A stretch of 64,000 bases of DNA, taken from positions 231,392 through 295,391 of the forward strand of contig NZ_JAOVZT010000002.1 of assembly GCF_025716945.1 (NCBI RefSeq), written 5' to 3'. Position 1 is the first letter of the stretch. Each line of letters begins with the position of its first letter. This document shows, in pieces, positions 33,264 to 40,914 of this stretch. Source of the stretch: Geodermatophilus sp. YIM 151500 (GTDB lineage: Bacteria > Actinomycetota > Actinomycetes > Mycobacteriales > Geodermatophilaceae). The notes under the pieces are model-generated. The model searched no databases, was not told the DNA's origin, and was given only the letters and a program-made list of their open reading frames with translations. The position numbers were made by a program, and so were the translations under genes.

Positions 33264-34184
33264 ATGCCTCGGGTGGCGATCGTGACCGGAGGGGCGTCCG
33301 GCATCGGGCGTGCGCTGGGTGCGGCGCTCGTGCGGCGAGGGGACGACGTGGTGCTCGCCGACGTCGACGGCGGTGCCGCCACCGATGTCGCCGAGCAGCT
33401 CACCGCCCTCGGCCCCGGCACGGCTTCGGCGGCCGGCATCGACGTGCGCGAGGCGGCGGCGGTCACCACGTTGGTCACCGGCACCGTGGACAGGCGCGGC
33501 CGGCTGGACCTGATGTTCAACAACGCCGGCGTCGGGATGGGCGGCCCCGCCGAGGAGTTGACGCTGGCGCACTGGGAGCGGGCCATCGACGTCAATCTGC
33601 GCGGGGTGGTGCACGGGGTGCACGCGGCCTACCCGGTGATGGTCCGGCAGGGGTCCGGGCACATCGTGAACACCGCCTCCCTCGCCGGCTTGCTGCCCGC
33701 ACCGGGGTCCGCGCCGTACGGCACGACGAAGTGGGCCGTGGTCGGGCTCTCGCTGAGCCTGCGCGGCGAGGGCGCGGCCCGGGGGGTCAAGGTCAGCGTG
33801 GTCTGCCCAGGTGGTGTGGACACCCCGATCCTGGACAAGGGCATGTCGCCGGACCTGCCCCGCGTGCCCGGCGCCGAGGGCGTGGACGCCCGCGCGCTCG
33901 TCACCAGGATGAGCGGAGGGCGGCTCTACAGCGCCGACGCCCTGGCGCTCGACGTTCTCCGGGGTGTCGACCGGAACCGGGCGGTCATCGTCGCACCTCG
34001 GCAGGCGCGCATCCCGTGGTGGCTGATGCGTCTGTCCCCGTCGCTGCTGATGCGCCTCGGTGCAGCGATGGCCGCGCGGGACCCGGACCTCGTGCGGATC
34101 CGACGCGGCCGGGTCGCCGCGCCGAGGACCGACGTGACCGCCGAGGAGTTGCCGCACCCGGCCGAGAGAGGCCCACCCCGTTGA
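33264..34184 (+). CDS. Short-chain dehydrogenase/reductase
   Basis: A 306-residue classical SDR. The NAD(P) loop TGGASGIGRA is at about 9-18, the acidic LADVD after beta 2 suggests NAD preference, NNAGVG is the beta 4 motif, the catalytic serine is in NTASLAG, and the YxxxK pair is in YGTTKWAV. A C-terminal extension (PWWLMRLSPSLLMRLGAAMA) may be membrane-associating. ATG 33264 gives the expected N-terminus PRVAIVTGG. The substrate cannot be told. It is the first gene after the tRNA and stands alone. Confidence 0.85.
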   Translation: MPRVAIVTGGASGIGRALGAALVRRGDDVVLADVDGGAATDVAEQLTALGPGTASAAGIDVREAAAVTTLVTGTVDRRGRLDLMFNNAGVGMGGPAEELTLAHWERAIDVNLRGVVHGVHAAYPVMVRQGSGHIVNTASLAGLLPAPGSAPYGTTKWAVVGLSLSLRGEGAARGVKVSVVCPGGVDTPILDKGMSPDLPRVPGAEGVDARALVTRMSGGRLYSADALALDVLRGVDRNRAVIVAPRQARIPWWLMRLSPSLLMRLGAAMAARDPDLVRIRRGRVAAPRTDVTAEELPHPAERGPPR

Positions 34185-34334
34185 CCGAAGCGGCCAACCC
34201 GCCGGACGAGATGCTGCGGAGGGCCCGATCGCGCCGGCGCCGATCGACGACCGACCTCCGTGCTCCCGCACGCCCAGCCAGCAGCCGCCGATGTCGGCCG
34301 GCGCGGCCAGGAGAACGCAGGAGCCCGCGGGCCG

Positions 34335-34724
34335 TCATCTGGTGCCGGCCGGGCCGCGGAGTTGTCGGCGCCGGTCGTCGTCGTCCTCCAACCCCCACCA
34401 TTCGACGATCCGGCCACCGCGGACGGTGAACCAGTAGACCTCGCGGACGTCGCGGAAGGCCCGGCCGGTGGGCGGTCCGCCCCTCCACGGCCCGGTGTGC
34501 GTGCCCGAGCAGCGGAACTCTCCGACGACCGTGTCGCCCTCGCCGACCAGGGCGACGGTCTCCATCCGCACGTCGGGGAAAGCGATCCGGAACGGCGCCA
34601 CCCAGTCCTTCGCCGCCTTCGCGATCTCCGGCGCGTAGAGCTCGTCGATCGCGTCGAGGTCGCCGCCGTTGATGACCTCGGCGACAGCGCGGGCGACCAG
34701 CAGCTTGTTCTCCTCGGCGCTCAC
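34335..34724 (-). CDS. SnoaL-like / ester cyclase-type protein (NTF2 fold)
   Basis: A 129-residue cone-shaped NTF2-superfamily protein. Typical features are VINGGDLDAIDELYAPE, FRIAFPDVRMETVALVGEGDTVV, the FRCSGTHTG segment and a terminal strand VYWFTVRGGRIVEWW. The family includes polyketide cyclases and many uncharacterised proteins that bind small hydrophobic ligands; no polyketide genes are nearby. It lies downstream of the ArsR-rhodanese gene on the same strand, 103 bp away. Confidence 0.75.
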   Translation of the reverse strand: MSAEENKLLVARAVAEVINGGDLDAIDELYAPEIAKAAKDWVAPFRIAFPDVRMETVALVGEGDTVVGEFRCSGTHTGPWRGGPPTGRAFRDVREVYWFTVRGGRIVEWWGLEDDDDRRRQLRGPAGTR

Positions 34725-34827
34725 CCGCGCCGCCGGCGTCCGGTCGGGCCTGTGCAGCCGACGGTCGCAGCGGCGTGCCGCACCGCACGGGCGGCCGTCG
34801 CGTCACCGGGGCGGCCGGGGCAGCCGG

Positions 34828-35496
34828 TCATGCCGACGCCCTGACGACGGGCAGGCCGGCGGCCGCCCACTCCGGCAGCCCGTCGACCAGCCGCAGCGCC
34901 GGCCGGCCGGCGGCCGCCAGGGCGCGCACGGCGGCGTCGGCGTAGGCGCACAGCGGCCCGCGGCAGTACGCCACGACCGGCCGGCCGGCGGGCAGGTCGG
35001 CCAGCCGGGCCCCGAGCTCGTCGGGCGGGACGTTGACCGCGTCGGGCAGGTGACCGGCGGCGTACTCGGCCGGCGGCCGGACGTCGAGGACGACGACCTC
35101 CCCGGCTCGCATCCGCGCCAGCAGCTCCTCGCGGCTGATCGTGACCAGGTGCGACCGGTCGCCGAGGTAGCCGGCGGCCAGGTCGTCGACCCGGGCCACG
35201 TGCTCGTGGGCGACCTCGCGCATCGCCCGCCACAGCGCGCCGACCGCCTCGCTGGTCAGCGAGTAGCGCACCCGCGGGCCGTCGCGCCGGGTGCGGACCA
35301 GCCCGGCGCGCAACAGGAACTGCAGGTGCTGGCTGGTGTTCGCCACGGACTGACCGATCTCGCCGGCCAGCTCCTCCACACAGCGCTCGCCCTGGGCGAG
35401 GACGTCGACCAACTCGGCCCGACGCCCGTTGCCCAACGCCTTCCCGACCGAGGCCAGGGCCTCGTACAGCGCGTCCTTCGCCTGCCGATCCCCCAC
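34828..35496 (-). CDS. ArsR-family regulator fused to rhodanese domain
   Basis: A 222-residue repressor-like protein. The winged helix covers residues about 10-85 (LVDVLAQGERCVEELAGEI, SVANTSQHLQFLLRAGLV) and a rhodanese domain covers 115-220 with the loop CRGPLCAYA (C178, C183). C39 lies in the HTH region. This architecture is linked to sensing of sulfane sulfur or persulfide, with the rhodanese part presenting persulfide to the switch cysteine (inference). GTG 35496 is preceded by AAGGGG; a longer reading to 35625 would cross the palindrome and is unlikely. Divergent from an MBL-rhodanese gene. Confidence 0.85.
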   Translation of the reverse strand: MGDRQAKDALYEALASVGKALGNGRRAELVDVLAQGERCVEELAGEIGQSVANTSQHLQFLLRAGLVRTRRDGPRVRYSLTSEAVGALWRAMREVAHEHVARVDDLAAGYLGDRSHLVTISREELLARMRAGEVVVLDVRPPAEYAAGHLPDAVNVPPDELGARLADLPAGRPVVAYCRGPLCAYADAAVRALAAAGRPALRLVDGLPEWAAAGLPVVRASA

Positions 35497-35509
35497 GTCA
35501 GCCCCTTGT

Positions 35510-35525
35510 TCAAGCGATCGCTTGA
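35510..35525. promoter_or_regulatory. 16-bp perfect palindrome, probable ArsR-rhodanese operator
   Basis: TCAAGCGATCGCTTGA, in the 82-bp gap between the divergent ArsR-rhodanese and MBL-rhodanese genes, 13 bp from the regulator start. Its size and symmetry suit a dimeric winged-helix repressor controlling both directions. Confidence 0.65.
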
Positions 35526-35578
35526 CAGCGTACGCGGCCCGCGACATCGTTCGAGCATCCCTCGACCGAGGAGGCGTC

Positions 35579-36931
35579 ATGGCGCCGGAGCTCGTCCCGG
35601 TCGCGGACGGCGGCCTGGGCAACACGACCTGGCTGGTCGGGCTGGGAGAGGGGCGGGCGCTCGTCGTCGACGCCAGTCGCGATCTGCGCGCGGTGCGGGC
35701 GGCCGCGGGGGAGCGCGGCTGGACGGTGGCCTACGCGGCGGACACGCACCTGCACGCCGACTTCGTGACCGGCGCGGTCGACCTCGCCGCCGGCGGAGCC
35801 CAGCTGCTCGCCTCCGCGGCGGGAGGGCGGGCCTACGGCCACCGCGGCCTGCGCGACGGCGACGTGGTCGACCTGGGCGGGTCGACCCTCCGCGCGCTGG
35901 GCACGCCGGGGCACACGGACGAGCACCTGGCCTACCTGCTGTCGGACGGCGACCGCCCGATCGGGGTCTTCACCGGCGGCTCGCTGATCGTCGGCGCCGC
36001 CGCCCGCACCGACCTCGTCGACCCGGACCGCGCCGAGGAGCTCGCCCGCGCGCAGTACGCGTCGCTGCGCCGACTGGCCACGCTGCCCGACGACGTGCGG
36101 GTGTGGCCGACCCACGGCGCCGGCTCGTTCTGCTCCGCCCCGCCCGGCGCCGCCCGCAGCAGCAGCATCGGCCGGGAGAAGCTGGTCAACCCGCTGTTGA
36201 CCGCACCGGACGAGGACGCCTTCGTCAGCCGGCTGCTCGGCAGCCTCGGCACCTTCCCGGCGTACTTCCGGCGGCTCGCCGAGGTCAACCGGCGCGGCCC
36301 GTCGCCGCTGCCGACCGACGCCGCCCTGCCGCCGCTCGCGGTCGAGCGGGTCCTCGCCCTGCGCGCCGCGGGGGCCGTGGTGGTCGACGTCCGCCCACCG
36401 GCGGCGTACGCCGCAGGCCACGTCCCCGGGGCGCTGGCGATCAGCTTGCGCCCGGTCTTCGCCACGTGGCTGGGCTGGCTGGTGCCCGACCCGACCACAC
36501 CCCTCGTGTTCGTGCGCGCCGCGGAGCAGGACCCCGACGAGGTCGTCTGGCAGGCCCGCAAGATCGGCCACGACGTCCTCGCCGGTGAGCTGGCGGGTGG
36601 GATGACCGCCTGGGCCGGCGCCGGGCAGCCGCTCGCCACCGTGCCACGGGTGGGCCCCGACCAGGTGGACCCGGCCCGGGTGCTCGACGTCCGGCAGGAC
36701 CGGGAGTACGCCGCCGGGCACCTGCCGGCCGCGCGGCACGTCGAGCTCGGTGCGCTGCCGGACGCCGACCTGCCACCCGGGCCGCTCGTGACCATGTGCG
36801 CGCACGGCGAGCGCGCCACCACCGCCGCCAGCGTGCTGGAACGCGCCGGCCACTCCGGCATCGCGGTGCTCACCGCCGGCGCCGAGGACTGGGCGAAGGT
36901 GACCGGTCACCCCCTGGAGGCGACCGTGTGA
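35579..36931 (+). CDS. Metallo-beta-lactamase-fold protein with two rhodanese domains
   Basis: A 450-residue fusion. The MBL domain has THLHADF (H57, H59; the last His of THxHxDH is Phe), GTPGHTDEH (H112) and FTGGSL where ETHE1-type persulfide dioxygenases have FTGD, so the usual Asp iron ligand appears to be Gly. Rhodanese 1 (about 255-345) has lost its active cysteine (FVRAAEQDP); rhodanese 2 (about 355-445) keeps MCAHGERA (C407). The likely role is in sulfane-sulfur detoxification beside the ArsR-rhodanese sensor. ATG 35579 follows GAGGAGGC. It overlaps the MFS gene by GTGA. Confidence 0.82.
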   Translation: MAPELVPVADGGLGNTTWLVGLGEGRALVVDASRDLRAVRAAAGERGWTVAYAADTHLHADFVTGAVDLAAGGAQLLASAAGGRAYGHRGLRDGDVVDLGGSTLRALGTPGHTDEHLAYLLSDGDRPIGVFTGGSLIVGAAARTDLVDPDRAEELARAQYASLRRLATLPDDVRVWPTHGAGSFCSAPPGAARSSSIGREKLVNPLLTAPDEDAFVSRLLGSLGTFPAYFRRLAEVNRRGPSPLPTDAALPPLAVERVLALRAAGAVVVDVRPPAAYAAGHVPGALAISLRPVFATWLGWLVPDPTTPLVFVRAAEQDPDEVVWQARKIGHDVLAGELAGGMTAWAGAGQPLATVPRVGPDQVDPARVLDVRQDREYAAGHLPAARHVELGALPDADLPPGPLVTMCAHGERATTAASVLERAGHSGIAVLTAGAEDWAKVTGHPLEATV

Positions 36932-38322
36932 GCGCTCCCCTCCCCGCGACTGCGGCGGCCGGAGCCACCGCCGGCGCGGCGGGGGAGCCGGTCCCCCGGG
37001 GGACGCCCGTGCGGCTGGGTCTGCGCGCGAACCTGCCCCAGTTCCTGCTGCTGGTCGTGGTCAACGCCCTCGTCGGCGCCACCCTCGGCCAGGAGCGCAC
37101 CGTCCTCCCCCTGCTGGCGGAGCAGGAGTTCCGGCTCGGCGGGTACAGCGCGGCGCTCACGTACATCCTCGTATTCGGGCTGGTGAAGGCGGGCACCAAC
37201 TTCTTCGCCGGCACCTGGTCGGACCGGTTCGGTCGCAAGCCGGTGCTCGTGGCCGGCTGGCTGGTCGCGCTGCCGGTACCGGCGATGCTGATCTGGGGCC
37301 CGAGCTGGTGGTGGGTGATCGCCGCCAACGTGCTGCTCGGCGTCAACCAGGGGCTGACCTGGTCGACCACCGTGATCATGAAGATCGACCTGGTCGGTCC
37401 GGCCCGCCGCGGCCTGGCCCTCGGGCTGAACGAGGCGAGCGGGTACGGCGCGGTGGCCCTGGCCGCGCTGGTCACCGGCTGGCTCGCGGCCGCGCACGGC
37501 CTGCGGCCCGCACCGTTCCTGTTCGGCGCCGCCGTGATCGCCCTCGGCCTCGGCCTGTCCGGGCTGGCCGTGCGCGAGACCCGCGACCACGCCCGCCTGG
37601 AGGCCGCCACCTCCGTCCACGCCGGCGGCGAGCTGTCCACCCGGCAGGTCGCCGTCCTCACCTCGTTCCGCGAGAGGGCGCTGTCGGCGGTCAGCCAGGC
37701 CGGCCTGGTCAACAACCTCAACGACGGCCTGGCCTGGGGCATCTTCCCGCTGCTGTTCGCCGCGCGGGGGCTTCCCGTGGGCCAGATCGGTGTGCTGGTG
37801 GCGCTGTACCCGGCCGTCTGGGGAGCCGGGCAGCTGGTCACCGGCGCGGTCTCGGACCGGCTCGGCCGCAAGCGGCTCATCGTCGCGGGCATGTGGGTCC
37901 AGGCCGTCGCGCTGGGGCTGGTCGCGCTCGGCACCACGTTCGGCACCTGGGCGGTCGCGGCCGTGCTGCTCGGCGCCGGCACCGCGATGGTCTACCCGAC
38001 GCTGCTCGCCGCGATCGGCGACGTCGCCCACCCGGCCTGGCGGGCCCGGTCGATCGGGGTGTACCGGCTGTGGCGCGACGGCGGGTTCGCCGTGGGTGCG
38101 GTGCTGGCCGGCGTCGTCGCCGACGCCCTCGGCCTGGTCGCCGCCGTCTGGGTCGTCGCCGCGCTCACCGCCGCCTCCGGCGCGGTCGTGGCGGTGCGCA
38201 TGTACGAGACCCACCGGCGACCGGCGACCGCCGTGGACCCGGCGGCACCGGTGGCGTGGTCGGGGCGGGATGTCGACCGCTGTCCTCCCGGGGGGACCCG
38301 ACGAACCGATGACATCGCTTGA
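36928..38322 (+). CDS. MFS transporter
   Basis: A 464-residue major facilitator with about 12 membrane helices. Motif A appears as GTWSDRFGRKPVLVAG and again, after the midpoint, as GAVSDRLGRKRLIVAG. The loop near LVKAGTNFFAG and the EASGYGAVALAAL segment are typical of drug/metabolite permeases. Coupling to the MBL-rhodanese gene suggests export or uptake of a sulfur compound (inference); the cargo is unknown. An N-terminal Ala-rich stretch of about 25 residues precedes helix 1. Confidence 0.85.
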   Translation: MSAPLPATAAAGATAGAAGEPVPRGTPVRLGLRANLPQFLLLVVVNALVGATLGQERTVLPLLAEQEFRLGGYSAALTYILVFGLVKAGTNFFAGTWSDRFGRKPVLVAGWLVALPVPAMLIWGPSWWWVIAANVLLGVNQGLTWSTTVIMKIDLVGPARRGLALGLNEASGYGAVALAALVTGWLAAAHGLRPAPFLFGAAVIALGLGLSGLAVRETRDHARLEAATSVHAGGELSTRQVAVLTSFRERALSAVSQAGLVNNLNDGLAWGIFPLLFAARGLPVGQIGVLVALYPAVWGAGQLVTGAVSDRLGRKRLIVAGMWVQAVALGLVALGTTFGTWAVAAVLLGAGTAMVYPTLLAAIGDVAHPAWRARSIGVYRLWRDGGFAVGAVLAGVVADALGLVAAVWVVAALTAASGAVVAVRMYETHRRPATAVDPAAPVAWSGRDVDRCPPGGTRRTDDIA

Positions 38323-38499
38323 CATCGCTGCCGCGCTCGTTGACCCCGACGGCCGGTCGGCGGAACAGTGCCTGCACCCGACGGGGCGGGCACGCGGTGC
38401 CGCCGCACCCGGGAGGAAGCAGCCCCTCCCATCCCCGCTCCTACGGCGGCACCCCACCACCTGGCCTCCAGCCCCGTGGGTCCCCACCAGGAGGTCCTC

Positions 38500-39555
38500 A
38501 TGGCTCTCGACCAGAACAAGCTCGACGATCTGCTGGGCCGCTTCGTCACCGACGTGGGTGGCAGCTTCCAGGCCCTGAACGCGATCCTCGGCGATCGGTT
38601 GGGGCTGTACCGGGCGCTGCAGATGACCATGCCCGCCAAGCCGGAGGACGTGGCGTCCGAGGCGCGTGTCGCGGAGCGATACGTCCGGGAGTGGCTGGCC
38701 GGCCAGGCCGCCGGCGGCTACGTGACCTACGACCCCGGCAGCGGCCGTTACTCGCTGACGGAGGAGCAGGCGTTCCTCCTCGCAGCACCGGACGGCATGC
38801 AAGCGGCGGCGGCCTTCCACATCCCCGTCGCGGTGGCCAAGAACATCGAACGGATCACCGAGGCCTTCCGCACCGGCGGTGGCTTCCCGTGGCACGACCA
38901 CGACCCCGCGCTGTTCGAGGGCACCGAGCGGTTCTTCCGCCCGGGCTACGTGATGAACCTCGTCTCCGCGTGGATCCCCGCCCTCGACGGCGTCGAGGCC
39001 AGGCTCCGGTCCGGCGCCCGCGTGGCCGACGTCGGCTGCGGGCACGGCGCGTCGACCCTGCTCATGGCCGAGGCCTTCCCGGCCTCCGAGATCACCGGCT
39101 TCGACTACCACCCCGCGTCGGTCGACCTGGCCCGCAAGCGGGCCGTCGACGCCGGGCTCGCCGACCGGGTCTCCTTCGAGGTGGCGTCCGCCGCCGACTT
39201 CCCCGGCGCCGGCTACGACCTGGTCACGATCTTCGACGCGCTCCACGACATGCCCGACCCCTCGGGCGCGGCGAAGCACATCCGCGCTGCGCTGGGGGAC
39301 GACGGAACGCTCCTGCTCGTGGAGCCGATGGCCGGTGACCGGGTGGAGGAGAACCTCAACCCGGTGGGACGGCTGTACTACGGAGCCTCCACGGTCATCT
39401 GCGTCGCGCACTCCATGTCGGAGGAACCCCGGACCGCCCTCGGCGCACAGGCGGGCGAGGCCGCGCTGACCGACCTGCTGCACGACGCCGGATTCGGCCG
39501 GGTCCGGCGGGCGGCCGAGACGCCCTTCAACCTCGTGCTGGAGGCGCGGGCCTGA
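38500..39555 (+). CDS. Class I SAM-dependent methyltransferase with winged-helix N-terminus (paralogue A)
   Basis: A 351-residue protein. The N-terminal 85 residues form a winged-helix module (GDRLGLYRALQ, AERYVREWLAGQAAGGYV), as in O-methyltransferase-like regulators. The SAM site is VADVGCGHGAST (about residue 175), with ITGFDYH at the acidic end of beta 2 and IFDALHDM after beta 4. ATG 38500 has AGGAGG 5 nt before it. The gene faces a paralogue across a shared hairpin at 39571. Substrate unknown; arsenite- or sulfur-type methylation is possible but not shown. Confidence 0.85.
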   Translation: MALDQNKLDDLLGRFVTDVGGSFQALNAILGDRLGLYRALQMTMPAKPEDVASEARVAERYVREWLAGQAAGGYVTYDPGSGRYSLTEEQAFLLAAPDGMQAAAAFHIPVAVAKNIERITEAFRTGGGFPWHDHDPALFEGTERFFRPGYVMNLVSAWIPALDGVEARLRSGARVADVGCGHGASTLLMAEAFPASEITGFDYHPASVDLARKRAVDAGLADRVSFEVASAADFPGAGYDLVTIFDALHDMPDPSGAAKHIRAALGDDGTLLLVEPMAGDRVEENLNPVGRLYYGASTVICVAHSMSEEPRTALGAQAGEAALTDLLHDAGFGRVRRAAETPFNLVLEARA

Positions 39556-39570
39556 CCGTCCGGCCCCGTG

Positions 39571-39605
39571 CGGAGCCCCGGTCCTCGCCGAGGACCGGGG
39601 CTCCG
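39571..39605. terminator. Perfect 16-bp bidirectional terminator hairpin
   Basis: CGGAGCCCCGGTCCTC (39571-39586), loop GCC, then the exact complement (39590-39605). It lies 16 bp after the stop of methyltransferase A and 65 bp from the stop of methyltransferase B, so it can end both convergent transcripts. Confidence 0.85.
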
Positions 39606-39669
39606 AGCTCCCCGGCGCCGCCGCCCGGCCGCCCGCGGGCGGCGGTCCCGGCACGGTGCCGGTCGGCCG

Positions 39670-40716
39670 TCAGGGCCGGATCTCGTACACCACGTTGAAC
39701 GGCGACTGCGCGGCCACCCGGAACCGGGTGAAGCCCGCCTCGGCGGCCACCTGGCGGATGGGCGCCTCGCCGGCCTGGGCGCCGAGCGAGTGGCCACCAG
39801 GCTGCGAGAGCCCGTTCGGCACGCACAGGAACAGCGATCCGGCGTAGTAGAGCCTGCCCACGGGGTTGAAGTTGTCCTCGACGCGGTCGGACGCGAACGG
39901 CTCCACGAGCAGCCAGGTGCCGTCGGGAGCCAGCGCCTCCCGGATCTGCCGCGCCGCCCCCACCGGGTCGCCCATGTCGTGCAGCGCGTCGAACATGGCC
40001 ACCAGGTCGTAGCCGGCGCCGGTGAAGGTCTGCGCCGAGGCCACCTCGAAGGTGACCCGGTCGGCCACCCCGGCCTCCGCGGCGTGCTTGCGGGCCTGCT
40101 CGATCGACTCGGCGTGGTAGTCCGAGCCCACGACCGTGGTCCGCGGGTACGCCTCGGCGATGAGCACGGACGACGAGCCGAAGCCGCAACCGACGTCGGC
40201 CACCTTGGCCCCGGCGGTCAGCTTGGCCTCGACGCCGTCCAGCGCGGGAATCCAGTTCTGCACCAGTTCGGTGACGTAACCGGGGCGGAAGAACGCGTCG
40301 CACCCGACGAAGACGTCCTCCTCGTGCTCGTGCCACCCGATGCCGGCACCGGTGCGGAACGCCTCGGTGAGCTTCGGCTCGTCGCGCAGGTACCCGAGCA
40401 TGATGCGGAACGCCGCGGGCAAGTTGGGGCCACGCGGGTCGGCCAGGCAGAAGGCCTGTTCCTCCGTGAGGTAGAACGCGCCCGTCGCCGGGTCGTAGCT
40501 GACATACCCCCCGGCCGCCTGCCCCCGCATCCACTCGGTCAGGTACCGCTCGGCGCAGCCCGTGCGCGCGGCGAACTGCTCGGGGGTGGCGGGGCCCTCG
40601 GCGAGGGAGCGGTAGAGGCCCAGCCGGTCCCCGATCACGACCCCGCCGGTCGCTCCCGTCGCGCCGGCGTCCGCGACGAACCGCCCGAGGAACTCCGTCA
40701 GCTTGCTCTGGTCCAT
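39670..40716 (-). CDS. Class I SAM-dependent methyltransferase (paralogue B)
   Basis: A 348-residue paralogue of the protein encoded at 38500. The same order is seen: DRLGLYRSLAEGP, AERYLTEWMRGQAAGGYVS, FYLTEEQAFCLAD, VADVGCGFGSSS (about residue 173), GSDYHAES, FDALHDMGDP and NFNPVGRLYYAGS. By eye about half the residues agree with paralogue A over the full length. ATG 40716 follows GGAGGAGACAGG. The promoter region is shared with the large SARP-type regulator on the other strand, which makes it a candidate target. Confidence 0.85.
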   Translation of the reverse strand: MDQSKLTEFLGRFVADAGATGATGGVVIGDRLGLYRSLAEGPATPEQFAARTGCAERYLTEWMRGQAAGGYVSYDPATGAFYLTEEQAFCLADPRGPNLPAAFRIMLGYLRDEPKLTEAFRTGAGIGWHEHEEDVFVGCDAFFRPGYVTELVQNWIPALDGVEAKLTAGAKVADVGCGFGSSSVLIAEAYPRTTVVGSDYHAESIEQARKHAAEAGVADRVTFEVASAQTFTGAGYDLVAMFDALHDMGDPVGAARQIREALAPDGTWLLVEPFASDRVEDNFNPVGRLYYAGSLFLCVPNGLSQPGGHSLGAQAGEAPIRQVAAEAGFTRFRVAAQSPFNVVYEIRP

Positions 40717-40914
40717 CCTGTCTCCTCCTCCGTCCGGCCGGCACCTGCCGGTCGGGAGGAACCCTCGACCGCCCGGCTTCCACGGCGCTGGCACGCGCTG
40801 CCACGCGGCTGACCGCTGGCTGATCGCGACCGGCCGGCCGCCGGTCGGGCCCGCAGGGCTCCCGCCGCGGCCGGTTCCACCGGCATGCTGGGCGGTGCGC
40901 GCGCGGAGGTGGGC

